Part shown: positions 36,421 through 44,553 of the stretch, piece by piece
Numbering within the stretch: the stretch's first letter is position 1
How the letters are laid out: each line of letters starts with the position of its first letter
The notes under the pieces: model-generated
What the model saw: only the letters and a program-made list of their open reading frames with translations
The model's database searches: none
What the model was told of the DNA's origin: nothing
Position numbers and translations under genes: made by a program
Source of the DNA: Aureivirga marina
Lineage (GTDB): Bacteria; Bacteroidota; Bacteroidia; Flavobacteriales; Flavobacteriaceae
Reading direction: 5' to 3'
Assembly: GCF_015767265.1 (NCBI RefSeq)
Contig: NZ_JADPIB010000001.1
Span: forward strand, 620,001-684,000
Length of the DNA: 64,000 nt

Positions 36421-37569
36421 TTAATCCATATAGATTTGAACCAAATGCATTTTAGTATCTAATGTTGGATACAAAACACTTGCATTAAATGAGCCAAATA
36501 AATAAATTTTATCACTCACTTTTAAACTTCTTGGTTTATCCATAAAACTTGTTGGATTTGTAGTTGCATCTCCAATGATTGGCAAACTCAAAGTATCTTC
36601 CCAATTTACACCATCAATACTAGTGTAAACGTTCTGTACTTTTTTACCATCTTCATTTTCATTGTAAATAACAGTACAAATCTTATTATCATAAACAAAT
36701 GATCGATTATTTGCGAAGATACTTTGAATGTTATCTTTCCAAGGAACATCCTCAGTAATCACTTCCCAATCAATCAAATTTGAACTTTTTAAAACTCTTG
36801 TCAAAGAAATAAATGAAGAAGCCACATTTCCAGAAATCAAATAATATGCATTATTAAATTCTAAAATATCATGGCGATAAATTCCTTGTCTAGAATTTGT
36901 ATTCCCTAATAAATCATCCGAAATTTCTCCAACTTTATTCCATTGAATTCCATTTTCTGATTCCCAGATATCTTGATATAAATGCCAATTTGTTGTAGAA
37001 TGTCCTCCAATTAAATACATCTTATTATCATGAATTTTCACTGTTGGAGAAAGACGTTCTTGCCAAGGTCCACTTTCTGTTACTTGTTCCCATGTAATCC
37101 CATCAGAACTATTCCAAACATCATTTAACCAATCTTGGAAAACTGGACTTTCACCAGCAATAATCCATAATTTATTATCAAATTCAAATAAATTAAAATA
37201 AGAGCGTTTTGACCATTCTGCATTTTCTTTTACTTTATTCCAAGTAATTCCATCAGAACTATTCCAAATATCATTATATTTTTCATTTCCATCTCGTGGA
37301 CTTGAAGTTTTCGGTTCTTCACCTCCCATAAACCAATATTTCCCTTGAAATGAAATCATTTCATGACCTTTTCTTGGTGGAAGATTTGTATTTAAACTTG
37401 TATCAAAAACAAAAACTTTATTTTCTTGATTTTCATCTGTATTATTTTGATTGTCTTCGCTGATTTGATTTTCAGTTGTCTTGACATGAATAGAATCATC
37501 CTCTTTTGAGCAAGAAAACATGGTTAAAATAATTGAAATATATAAACCAAAACTTCGTAAATCCTTCAT
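36421..37569 (-). CDS. Kelch-like beta-propeller lipoprotein
   Basis: The 382-aa lipoprotein has a lipobox ending in MFSCSKEDDS, with acidic residues right after the Cys. That resembles the surface-export signal known from flavobacterial lipoproteins. The mature part has about five repeats of the kind DIWNSSDGITWNKV followed by KLWIIAGESP / KMYLIGGHST. Paired aromatic and Gly-Gly positions are typical of kelch or galactose-oxidase-like propeller blades. It probably binds a partner or glycan at the cell surface; no catalytic residues are recognised. It is flanked by long spacers and appears monocistronic. Confidence 0.75.
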   Translation of the reverse strand: MKDLRSFGLYISIILTMFSCSKEDDSIHVKTTENQISEDNQNNTDENQENKVFVFDTSLNTNLPPRKGHEMISFQGKYWFMGGEEPKTSSPRDGNEKYNDIWNSSDGITWNKVKENAEWSKRSYFNLFEFDNKLWIIAGESPVFQDWLNDVWNSSDGITWEQVTESGPWQERLSPTVKIHDNKMYLIGGHSTTNWHLYQDIWESENGIQWNKVGEISDDLLGNTNSRQGIYRHDILEFNNAYYLISGNVASSFISLTRVLKSSNLIDWEVITEDVPWKDNIQSIFANNRSFVYDNKICTVIYNENEDGKKVQNVYTSIDGVNWEDTLSLPIIGDATTNPTSFMDKPRSLKVSDKIYLFGSFNASVLYPTLDTKMHLVQIYMD

Positions 37570-37814
37570 CTGCTATTCAATTTAAATGTTACATGCATAT
37601 AACATCTTTATATATTTTTCCCCTACTTTTTTTTATGAAAAATGGTTTCAATTTCTCTTTTATTAAAATAATCATTATTCATGAGAATTTAGGAAACAGA
37701 TATTGATAAAAACATCTTAAAAATTTAAAATATCTTCATCTTTCTCTTTTTTAAAAAGGGAATTTTATCAAATAACAGCGAAACAAAAATACTTAAAAAT
37801 AAATCTTCTAACTA

Positions 37815-37842
37815 GGAAACTTTGAATAATTTTAAAGTTTCC
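37815..37842 (-). terminator. Terminator overlapping the uvrC stop
   Basis: GGAAACTTT (37815-37823) pairs with AAAGTTTCC (37834-37842). The upstream arm lies in the last codons of uvrC. The U-run on the minus strand is short, so efficiency is uncertain. Confidence 0.5.
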
Positions 37843-39631
37843 TTTTATTTTCAAAATAATTAAAAACCTTCGTAGCTCTTGATTTTCCTACAACTTTTTC
37901 CAGTTCTTCAAAAGTACTTTTGGAAACTCGTTTGGTAGACTTAAATTTTCTAAGCAAATCTTCTATTGTTTTCTTCCCAATTCCTTCTATTTTTTCTAGC
38001 TCAGAATTAATCGCTGCATTACTTCTTTTCTTTCTATGAAAAGTTATTCCGAAACGGTGTGCTTCATTTCGCAATTGTTGAATTATTTTCAGGGTTTCCG
38101 ATTTTTTATCCAAATACATCGGAATCGAATCTCCTGGATAATAAATTTCTTCTAAACGTTTCGCAATACCAATAATTGCTATTTTTCCTCTTAAACCTAA
38201 AACATCCAAACTTTTCAAAGCAGAAGAAAGTTGTCCTTTTCCTCCATCAATAACAATTAACTGTGGTAATTCTAAATTTTCTTCTACCAAACGCTTATAT
38301 CTGCGAAAAACAACTTCTTCCATCGAAGCAAAATCATCTGGACCTTCTACTGTTTTGATGTTAAAATGACGATATTCTTTTTTACTTGGTTTTCCATTTC
38401 TAAAAACAACACAAGCGGCAACAGGATTTGTTCCTTGAATATTTGAATTATCAAAACATTCGATATATGTTGGTTCCACTGTCAATCGTAAATCTTGTTT
38501 CATTTGCGACATGATTCGCTTAACATGTCTATCTGGATCGACAATTTTTATTTGTTTTAATTGTTCTTGTCTATGATATTTTGCATTTCGTTCAGACAAT
38601 TCTACAATTTTCTTTTTATCACCAAGTTTCGGAACTGTTATTTTTACATTTTCACCTAAATTAACCTTAAATGGAACAAAAATTTCTTTGGATTGAGAAT
38701 GAAATCTTTGGCGAATTTCCACCATTACTAATTCCAAAATTTCTTGATCTGTTTCTTCTAATTTCTTTTTTACTTCCGTAGTATGCGATTGAATAATCGC
38801 TCCATTAGCAATTTTTAAATAATTCACATAAGCAAAACTTTCATCCGAAATAATAGAAAACACATCTACATTTGTAATTGAAGTATTTACAACTGTAGAT
38901 TTCGATTGATAATTCTGTAATAACTCAAGTTTTTCTTTAATTTCTTGTGCTTTTTCAAACTCTAAATTTTCTGCAAATTCCATCATTTTTTTAGTAAATG
39001 CATCCACAGATTGTTTGAAATTTCCCTTTAAAATATTTCGAATTGCTTTTATAGATTCATTGTAATCTTCTTCTAATTGAAGATTTTCACACGGTCCTTT
39101 ACAATTTCCTAAATGATAATCAAGACAAACTTTATATTTTCCAGCATTGACATTTTTTAGACTTAAATCGTAATTACAACTTCGAAGTGGAAACAAATCT
39201 TTAATCAATTCCAACAAAACATGAATCGTTCTTCCATTTGGATAAGGACCAAAATATTCGGAACCATCTTTCACCACTCTTCTTGTAGAAAAAACTCTCG
39301 GAAAACGTTCTTTTTTAATACAAATCCAAGGATATGTTTTATCATCTTTTAAAAGAATATTATACTTAGGTTTATACTTCTTAATCAAGTTATTTTCAAG
39401 CAATAAAGCATCTGTTTCGGTATCAACAACAATATGTTTAATGTTGGCAATTTTAGAAACTAAAATTCTTGTTTTTCCATTTTCATGATTTTTATTGAAA
39501 TATGAAGCAACTCTCTTTCGAAGATTTTTTGCTTTCCCTATGTATATAATGTTTTCATCTTTATCAAAATATTGATAAACTCCTGGCGATTGTGGTAATG
39601 TTTTTACTTGTAATTGAATTGTTTCTAACAT
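37832..39631 (-). CDS. uvrC: Excinuclease ABC subunit UvrC
   Basis: This 599-aa endonuclease makes the two incisions of nucleotide excision repair with UvrAB. The N-terminal GIY-YIG domain reads GVYQYFDKDENIIYIGKAKN (about residues 17-36). A UVR domain binding UvrB lies around 200-235. The C-terminal RNase H-like nuclease (IECFDNSNIQGTNPVA and LIVIDGGKGQL) and tandem helix-hairpin-helix motifs (IEGIGKKTIEDLL) follow. Length and order are standard. Confidence 0.96.
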   Translation of the reverse strand: MLETIQLQVKTLPQSPGVYQYFDKDENIIYIGKAKNLRKRVASYFNKNHENGKTRILVSKIANIKHIVVDTETDALLLENNLIKKYKPKYNILLKDDKTYPWICIKKERFPRVFSTRRVVKDGSEYFGPYPNGRTIHVLLELIKDLFPLRSCNYDLSLKNVNAGKYKVCLDYHLGNCKGPCENLQLEEDYNESIKAIRNILKGNFKQSVDAFTKKMMEFAENLEFEKAQEIKEKLELLQNYQSKSTVVNTSITNVDVFSIISDESFAYVNYLKIANGAIIQSHTTEVKKKLEETDQEILELVMVEIRQRFHSQSKEIFVPFKVNLGENVKITVPKLGDKKKIVELSERNAKYHRQEQLKQIKIVDPDRHVKRIMSQMKQDLRLTVEPTYIECFDNSNIQGTNPVAACVVFRNGKPSKKEYRHFNIKTVEGPDDFASMEEVVFRRYKRLVEENLELPQLIVIDGGKGQLSSALKSLDVLGLRGKIAIIGIAKRLEEIYYPGDSIPMYLDKKSETLKIIQQLRNEAHRFGITFHRKKRSNAAINSELEKIEGIGKKTIEDLLRKFKSTKRVSKSTFEELEKVVGKSRATKVFNYFENKRKL

Positions 39632-39697
39632 GAAACGAAATTAATTAATTATCTCCAAATAATGACAATTAGCAGACAATCTTCTTTTTTGTTGAAG

Positions 39698-39705
39698 TAT
39701 CTTTG
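39698..39705 (+). promoter_or_regulatory. Probable -7 element of the PLP decarboxylase gene
   Basis: TATCTTTG fits TAnnTTTG and lies 25 bp upstream of the start codon at 39731. No clear -33 TTTG is seen at 19-20 bp upstream. Confidence 0.4.
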
Positions 39706-39730
39706 CAATGAATTTTTAAGCTAGAATAAA

Positions 39731-40978
39731 ATGAAATATTGGATAAAGCAATCACATCAAGAACTTAACAAAAGAATCGATCAAGCATTAAAAGATACGA
39801 TTGATTATGAAAACAGTAAATATTTAGGTTATCCTGTTTCTAAGTTAGATGAAAATGTATTTTACAGCAACGCACCATTTTTAAAAGATGCTCCATTACT
39901 TCGTACGTTTATCGCCAATCCAAATAATATTGGTTGTCATACAACAGGAAAATCGGAAAGTGCTTTTAAAGGTTCACAAGAATTAGAACGTGAAGTTGTT
40001 AGAGTTTTAGCAGTTGACATTTTTAAGAGTAAAGAAGAAGAATATGATGGATATATTGCAACTGGTGGAACAGAAGCAAATATTCAAGCTCTTTGGGTTT
40101 ATAGAAATTACTTTATGAAACATCATAATGCAAAACATGATGAAATGGTAATTCTTTCTTCTGTAGATACACATTATTCAGTACCAAAAGGTTCGAATTT
40201 ATTAAATGTTGATGCTATTAGTATTCCAGTAAATTTTGATACTAGACAAATTGAAGAAGATGTTTTAGATGAAATTGTTGCAGAACAAGTTGCGAAAGGA
40301 AAAAAATATTTCTTGATTGTTGCAAACATGGCAACAACAATGTTTGGTTCTGTTGATAATCCAGATTTATATGCCAAAGTTTTAGAAAATCATGGTGTTT
40401 TATATAAAATTCATGTAGATGGAGCTTTTGGAGGATTTATCTACCCAATTAGCAATCGTCAATCAACAATTAACTTTGAAAATCCGAATATTACTTCTAT
40501 TACAATTGATGCGCATAAAATGCTACAAGCTCCATATGGAACAGGTGTGTTTTTATGTAGAAAAGGATTAATTGAAAACGTATTGACAAAAGAAGCACAA
40601 TATGTAGACGGAATGGATTTAACGCTTTCAGGTTCTCGTTCTGGAGCAAATGCAATTGCAGTTTGGTTAATCTTATTTAGCTATGGATATTATGGATGGT
40701 TTGAAAAAATCAATACTTTATTACTAAGAACAAACTGGTTCTGTGAGCAATTAGATAAATTAAATGTTTCTTATTATAGAGATCCATATATGAATATCGT
40801 AACACTTCGTTCTAATCATGTTCCTGCGGATATTGCACACAAGCACGGATTAGTTCCTGAATCTCATGACGGGAATAATGATTGGTATAAAGTAATTGTA
40901 ATGGATCACGTAGAAATCGACGATTTAAAAAGATTTATCGATGAACTTACAACTGTAGTTGCAGCACAAGAAGTTTAA
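39731..40978 (+). CDS. Group II PLP-dependent decarboxylase
   Basis: The 415-aa protein has the fold-type I patterns of group II amino-acid decarboxylases. These are YIATGGTEANIQAL (about residues 115-128), DTHYSVPKG with the His stacking on the cofactor, HVDGAFGGFIYP, and ITIDAHKMLQAPYGTG with the Schiff-base Lys263. It is shorter than glutamate decarboxylase and closer in pattern to histidine/aromatic-type enzymes of bacteria. The substrate cannot be fixed by eye. It stands alone between divergent uvrC and a terminator, with no antiporter gene of the kind that accompanies acid-resistance decarboxylases. Confidence 0.8.
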   Translation: MKYWIKQSHQELNKRIDQALKDTIDYENSKYLGYPVSKLDENVFYSNAPFLKDAPLLRTFIANPNNIGCHTTGKSESAFKGSQELEREVVRVLAVDIFKSKEEEYDGYIATGGTEANIQALWVYRNYFMKHHNAKHDEMVILSSVDTHYSVPKGSNLLNVDAISIPVNFDTRQIEEDVLDEIVAEQVAKGKKYFLIVANMATTMFGSVDNPDLYAKVLENHGVLYKIHVDGAFGGFIYPISNRQSTINFENPNITSITIDAHKMLQAPYGTGVFLCRKGLIENVLTKEAQYVDGMDLTLSGSRSGANAIAVWLILFSYGYYGWFEKINTLLLRTNWFCEQLDKLNVSYYRDPYMNIVTLRSNHVPADIAHKHGLVPESHDGNNDWYKVIVMDHVEIDDLKRFIDELTTVVAAQEV

Positions 40979-41001
40979 AAAAATATTATTTCATTTTAGT
41001 T

Positions 41002-41121
41002 CCCTTCTTTCAAGAAAAATTAGAAGTTTACAAATATTTATTCAACATTCTTCTGAATTAATTAAAATGTAATAAATCTTAAAATATTTTATACAAAAAT
41101 CCCTATCTGAAAATGATAGGG
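41002..41121. repeat. Direct repeat copy R1, flanking a lipoprotein gene
   Basis: This intergenic stretch of about 120 bp recurs in degenerate form at 41743-41863. Shared runs include CAACATTCTTCT, AAAATATTTTATACAAAA and CTATCTGAAAATGAT. R1 ends in an intact stem-loop terminator. By eye about four of five positions agree. The two copies enclose exactly one gene (41128-41700). Confidence 0.75.
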
Positions 41122-41128
41122 ATTTTTT
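41098..41128. terminator. Bidirectional terminator of the decarboxylase and lipoprotein genes
   Basis: AATCCCTATC (41098-41107) pairs with GATAGGGATT (41115-41124) around a TGAAAAT loop, with A- and T-runs outside. It forms the end of repeat R1. Confidence 0.8.
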
Positions 41129-41700
41129 TAATTTAAAAATTCCATATCAAACCTTCCTTCACGGATTTCTACAACTTCTGTACTACCTTCTAATTTAGCA
41201 TCAAACCAAAAAGTACCACTTACAGTATAATTTGAATAATCTATATGATTTATAATTAACTCTCCCGTAAATTCATTTGTAGTATCATAACTGTTATAAT
41301 AATTATTTTCAGGAGTTGAATCAGAATAAGAATATTCACCCCAACCAGAATTTATATCAGGACTAATTGCATTTAATTCATATTTTCTTCCAACCTCCAA
41401 CCCTTTTACTTCAGTGCTAAATTGTATAAAAACAGACCGTAATATAGGTGCTTCTTTAATTGCCATCTGTATTTGAAAGTATTTAAAGCTAGTATAATTC
41501 GCTATTTTATTTCCCTGAATTATATGTCCTTTTGGTAAAAAAACTTCTCCATTTACTAAACAACCTATAGTATTTTTCCCTTCATGGGTAAGTTCTGGAA
41601 GTGCATCTACTGGATTTTGTATGGTATTGTTTGTTTGATCATCATCATCTTTACAACATGAAAGAAGCAACAAAATACAAGCTATTCTTAATAATTTCAT
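41128..41700 (-). CDS. DUF6252-like lipoprotein of unknown function
   Basis: The 190-aa lipoprotein has a signal ending LLLSCCKDDDDQ. The run of Asp after the lipidated Cys resembles the surface-export signal of flavobacterial lipoproteins. The mature part is beta-rich, with IGCLVNGEVFLPKG (about residues 45-58), a pattern I associate with DUF6252-like proteins, and a C-terminal DYSNYTVSGTFWFDAKLEG segment. Function is unknown. The gene is bracketed by two direct repeats (41002-41121 and 41743-41863), which suggests it arrived or was duplicated as a unit. Confidence 0.65.
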   Translation of the reverse strand: MKLLRIACILLLLSCCKDDDDQTNNTIQNPVDALPELTHEGKNTIGCLVNGEVFLPKGHIIQGNKIANYTSFKYFQIQMAIKEAPILRSVFIQFSTEVKGLEVGRKYELNAISPDINSGWGEYSYSDSTPENNYYNSYDTTNEFTGELIINHIDYSNYTVSGTFWFDAKLEGSTEVVEIREGRFDMEFLN

Positions 41701-41742
41701 AGTAATTTGGTTTTAATTTTTTACTCTTTTTTATATTTTTTG

Positions 41743-41863
41743 GTTTCCTCTCAAGAAAGATTAGAGATATGTAAATATTTACTCAACATTCTTCTAGATG
41801 AATTAAATTGTAAATACTTTAAAATATTTTATACAAAACCTCTATCTGAAAATGATAAAGATT
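41743..41863. repeat. Direct repeat copy R2 (degenerate)
   Basis: This is the second copy of the intergenic repeat at 41002-41121, in the same orientation. Its stem-loop has decayed: the outer arm pairs CCCT/AGGG of R1 are changed to CTCT/AAAG here. It is therefore unlikely to terminate transcription. Confidence 0.75.
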
Positions 41864-41982
41864 TATTTAGAAATACTTTTCTGAAAAAGAAAACTCATAA
41901 CAAAAGGTCTAATCTAATCTTTTCTTTCATTTCAAAAAAATCAGAAAAGGAGTATTTTCTATAGAAACTTTATAAAACAAAA

Positions 41983-42014
41983 AAACTCCCTTATTTTCAT
42001 AAGGGAGTTTTTTT
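41983..42014 (-). terminator. Terminator of rplU-rpmA
   Basis: AAACTCCCTTAT (41983-41994) pairs perfectly with ATAAGGGAGTTT (41999-42010). An A-run on the plus strand gives a U-run on the minus strand after rpmA. Confidence 0.85.
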
Positions 42015-42036
42015 ATAATGTTTTTCTTACAAATTC

Positions 42037-42297
42037 TTAAGCTTCAAATGGAATTACAGAAACGTAAGATTTGTTGTCTTTTCTCTTTTGGAATTTAACA
42101 ACACCATCAACTTTAGCATGTAAAGTGTGATCTTTCCCCATATAAACATTGTTTCCTGGGTTGTGTTTAGTTCCTCTTTGACGTACGATGATGTTTCCTG
42201 CGATTGCAGCTTGACCACCAAAAATCTTTACTCCAAGACGTTTCGATTCTGATTCTCTACCGTTCTTAGAACTACCGACACCTTTCTTATGAGCCAT
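42037..42297 (-). CDS. rpmA: 50S ribosomal protein L27
   Basis: The 86-aa ribosomal protein starts [20 protein letters not shown] and continues with the conserved LGVKIFGGQ and [13 protein letters not shown]. Its N-terminal tail reaches the peptidyl-transferase centre. No cleavable N-terminal leader of the Firmicutes type is present. It lies 45 bp downstream of rplU, the usual bacterial arrangement. Confidence 0.97.
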   Translation of the reverse strand: MAHKKGVGSSKNGRESESKRLGVKIFGGQAAIAGNIIVRQRGTKHNPGNNVYMGKDHTLHAKVDGVVKFQKRKDNKSYVSVIPFEA

Positions 42298-42342
42298 GTT
42301 TTAAATTTTTTTCTAGTTAGACTTTAATTTTACAATCGTTTA

Positions 42343-42657
42343 TTAGATACCTTCAATTCCGTTAATTTGGATTTGCGTAAATAATTGTCTGTGACCATTC
42401 TTTACTTTGTATCCTTTTCTACGTTTCTTCTTGAAAACGATTACTTTATCACCTTTTAAGTGATCTAAAACAGTAGCTGTTACTTTAGCTCCGTCTATAG
42501 CTGGGGCGCCAATAGTAACTTGTCCATTATTATCTACAAGGTATACTTTATCGAAAGCTACATTAGCTCCAACTTCATCTTGTAAACGGTGAACAAATAT
42601 CTTTTGGTCTTTAGATACTTTAAACTGTTGCCCTGCTATCTCTACAATTGCGTACAT
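42343..42657 (-). CDS. rplU: 50S ribosomal protein L21
   Basis: The 104-aa ribosomal protein begins [20 protein letters not shown] and has the C-terminal [16 protein letters not shown] rRNA-binding segment. It is the first gene of rplU-rpmA and has a full consensus promoter upstream (42694-42724). Confidence 0.97.
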   Translation of the reverse strand: MYAIVEIAGQQFKVSKDQKIFVHRLQDEVGANVAFDKVYLVDNNGQVTIGAPAIDGAKVTATVLDHLKGDKVIVFKKKRRKGYKVKNGHRQLFTQIQINGIEGI

Positions 42658-42693
42658 AGTTTATAAAATTTACTAACTTTTATTAAATGAGTG

Positions 42694-42724
42694 CAAATGT
42701 AAGTGTTTTTCTCTAAACTACAAA
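42694..42724 (-). promoter_or_regulatory. Bacteroidota-type promoter of rplU-rpmA
   Basis: On the minus strand, TTTG (42724-42721), a 19-bp spacer and TACATTTG (42701-42694) give a full consensus match. The -7 box is about 37 bp upstream of the rplU start codon. Confidence 0.75.
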
Positions 42725-43070
42725 ACAGATTTTCCGTAAACTCTTTAGTTAGTTCACTGAAAAACAACATTTAACATTTCACTTATGATTTCTTTTAAAA
42801 TTTTTCTAGTAATAATCTATAAAAAAAGAATTTTCTCCCTTTTATTTATTCATTTTCAAATACTTATTTTATTTATTTTTTTAATTGAATAATTTAAATT
42901 TAAAAAAACTATCTTCTACAAATATTCTAGAAGAAAAAAATAATTCTAGTTCAAATAGTAAGATAAGGCAAGCAAAAAACATCTCTTTTTTTTGTTTTAT
43001 GGATTAATTAACGAAAATAAAACTGTCTAAAGTGTAACAATTTTGTAAAATAGAAGTCTGATGAAGAAAT

Positions 43071-43098
43071 CAAATCTTGTTTGTATAAACAAGATTTG
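43071..43098. promoter_or_regulatory. Perfect palindrome upstream of the M16 peptidase operon
   Basis: CAAATCTTGTTT (43071-43082) pairs perfectly with AAACAAGATTTG (43087-43098) around GTAT. No T-run follows. It lies about 120 bp upstream of the M16 start and about 85 bp upstream of the probable -7 box, so it could be an operator or a structured element. Confidence 0.5.
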
Positions 43099-43184
43099 AA
43101 AATAAATGAACATTATCACCAATAATTATCAAATTTACTGTTAATTAAATAGTATAAACGTGATGTTTAACAGAATTAAATAAG

Positions 43185-43192
43185 TAATTTTG
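43185..43192 (+). promoter_or_regulatory. Probable -7 element of the M16 operon
   Basis: TAATTTTG fits TAnnTTTG and lies 26 bp upstream of the start codon at 43219. No clear -33 box is seen. Confidence 0.4.
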
Positions 43193-43218
43193 AAGACTGT
43201 TTTATCTAATCATTAATT

Positions 43219-44535
43219 ATGAAAAAAAGTTTTATAGGTCTTGCCGTCGCAACCTTAATAGCGAATGTAACTATGGCACAAAAAGTAGATTTTGAGGAAT
43301 ACGACTTAGACAATGGATTGCATGTTGTATTACATAAAGACAATTCAGCTCCTGTTGTTACAACTTCAGTAATGTATCACGTTGGAGCAAAAGACGAAGA
43401 TCCAGAAAGAACTGGATTTGCGCATTTTTTTGAACACCTTTTATTTGAAGGAACAAAAAATATCGAAAGAGGAAAATGGTTTGAAATGGTAACTTCAAAC
43501 GGAGGTCAAAATAATGCAAACACTACAGATGATAGAACGTATTATTATGAAGTTTTCCCTTCAAATAATTTAGCTTTAGGATTATGGATGGAATCAGAAA
43601 GAATGTTACATCCAGTAATTAACCAAGTTGGTGTAGATACACAAAACGAGGTTGTAAAAGAAGAAAAAAGATTAAGAGTTGATAATGCTCCTTATGGAAA
43701 TTTCTTAGCAGAAGTTAAGAAAAACTTATTCAAAAAACATCCATATCGTTGGGCAACTATCGGATCAATGGATCACTTAGATGCTGCAACTTTAGATGAG
43801 TTTTTAGCTTTTAATGACAAATTCTATGTTCCAAATAATGCTGTTTTAGTTGTAGCTGGAGATATTGATATCGCAGAAACTAAAAAATTAATTGAGTTTT
43901 ATTTTGGACCAATTCCAAAAGGAAAAGAGGTTACTAGAGAAGTGATTAAAGAAGATCCAATCACAGAAGAGATTTTCGCTACATATCATGATCCAAATAT
44001 CCAAATCCCAGCTTTAGTAGAAGCGTATAGAACTCCTTCTATGAAAGAGAAAGATGCATATGTTTTAGATATGATTTCTACTATTTTATCTGATGGAAAA
44101 AGTTCTCGTTTATACAAGAAAATTGTTGATGAACAAAAGAAAGCTTTACAAATTGGAGCATTCAGTTTTAGTCAAGAAGATTATGGAGCTTACATCATTT
44201 ATGGTTTACCTTTAGGAGATGTGACTTTAGATGACTTAAAGAAAGAAATCGATAAAGAAATCGTAGATTTGCAAACAAATTTAATTTCTGAGAGAGAATT
44301 TGCAAAATTAAAGAACAAAATTGAAAATCGTTTCGTAAATTCAAATTCAAGTATTGAAGGAATTGCTAATTCTTTAGCTAGATATTACATGTTATATGGA
44401 AATATCAACTTAATCAACAATGAAGTTGATATTTACAACTCTATAACAAGAGAAGAAATCCGTGAGGTTGCAAAAAAATATTTAAACCCTAACCAACGTC
44501 TAACTTTGGAATATCTTCCAACTGAAAAAAAGTAA
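43219..44535 (+). CDS. M16-family zinc metallopeptidase, catalytic subunit
   Basis: The 438-aa protein has a signal peptide (LAVATLIANVTMAQ) and one M16 unit made of two homologous halves. The inverted zinc motif HFFEH (His69, Glu72, His73) is followed by the distal Glu region NEVVKEEKRLR. It should degrade small peptides in the periplasm, probably together with the product of the next gene, which lacks the zinc motif. The stop is 18 bp from that gene. The pair resembles the two-subunit M16 (alpha/beta) peptidases. Confidence 0.9.
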   Translation: MKKSFIGLAVATLIANVTMAQKVDFEEYDLDNGLHVVLHKDNSAPVVTTSVMYHVGAKDEDPERTGFAHFFEHLLFEGTKNIERGKWFEMVTSNGGQNNANTTDDRTYYYEVFPSNNLALGLWMESERMLHPVINQVGVDTQNEVVKEEKRLRVDNAPYGNFLAEVKKNLFKKHPYRWATIGSMDHLDAATLDEFLAFNDKFYVPNNAVLVVAGDIDIAETKKLIEFYFGPIPKGKEVTREVIKEDPITEEIFATYHDPNIQIPALVEAYRTPSMKEKDAYVLDMISTILSDGKSSRLYKKIVDEQKKALQIGAFSFSQEDYGAYIIYGLPLGDVTLDDLKKEIDKEIVDLQTNLISEREFAKLKNKIENRFVNSNSSIEGIANSLARYYMLYGNINLINNEVDIYNSITREEIREVAKKYLNPNQRLTLEYLPTEKK

Positions 44536-44553
44536 AACTGCTAAAGTATTAGA

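Larger units (their letters stand above)
41701..42036. other. Intergenic region holding repeat R2 and the rpmA terminator
   Basis: No credible gene is seen. It contains the second, degenerate direct repeat (41743-41863), an imperfect inverted repeat (41870-41885 with 41941-41960) and the rpmA terminator (41983-42014). It must also hold the promoter of the minus-strand lipoprotein gene. Confidence 0.55.
42658..43218. other. Divergent intergenic region between rplU and the M16 operon
   Basis: No gene was recognised in these 561 bp. It contains the rplU promoter on the minus strand (42694-42724), a perfect 12-bp-arm palindrome (43071-43098), and a probable -7 box of the M16 operon (43185-43192). 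The middle (about 42780-43050) is AT-rich with nothing I can assign. Confidence 0.55.

Noticed and set aside
41707-41964. Possible 85-aa protein on the plus strand
   Set aside because: It lies across the degenerate repeat R2, has no recognisable motif, and the corresponding frame in R1 is not open, so it is probably chance.
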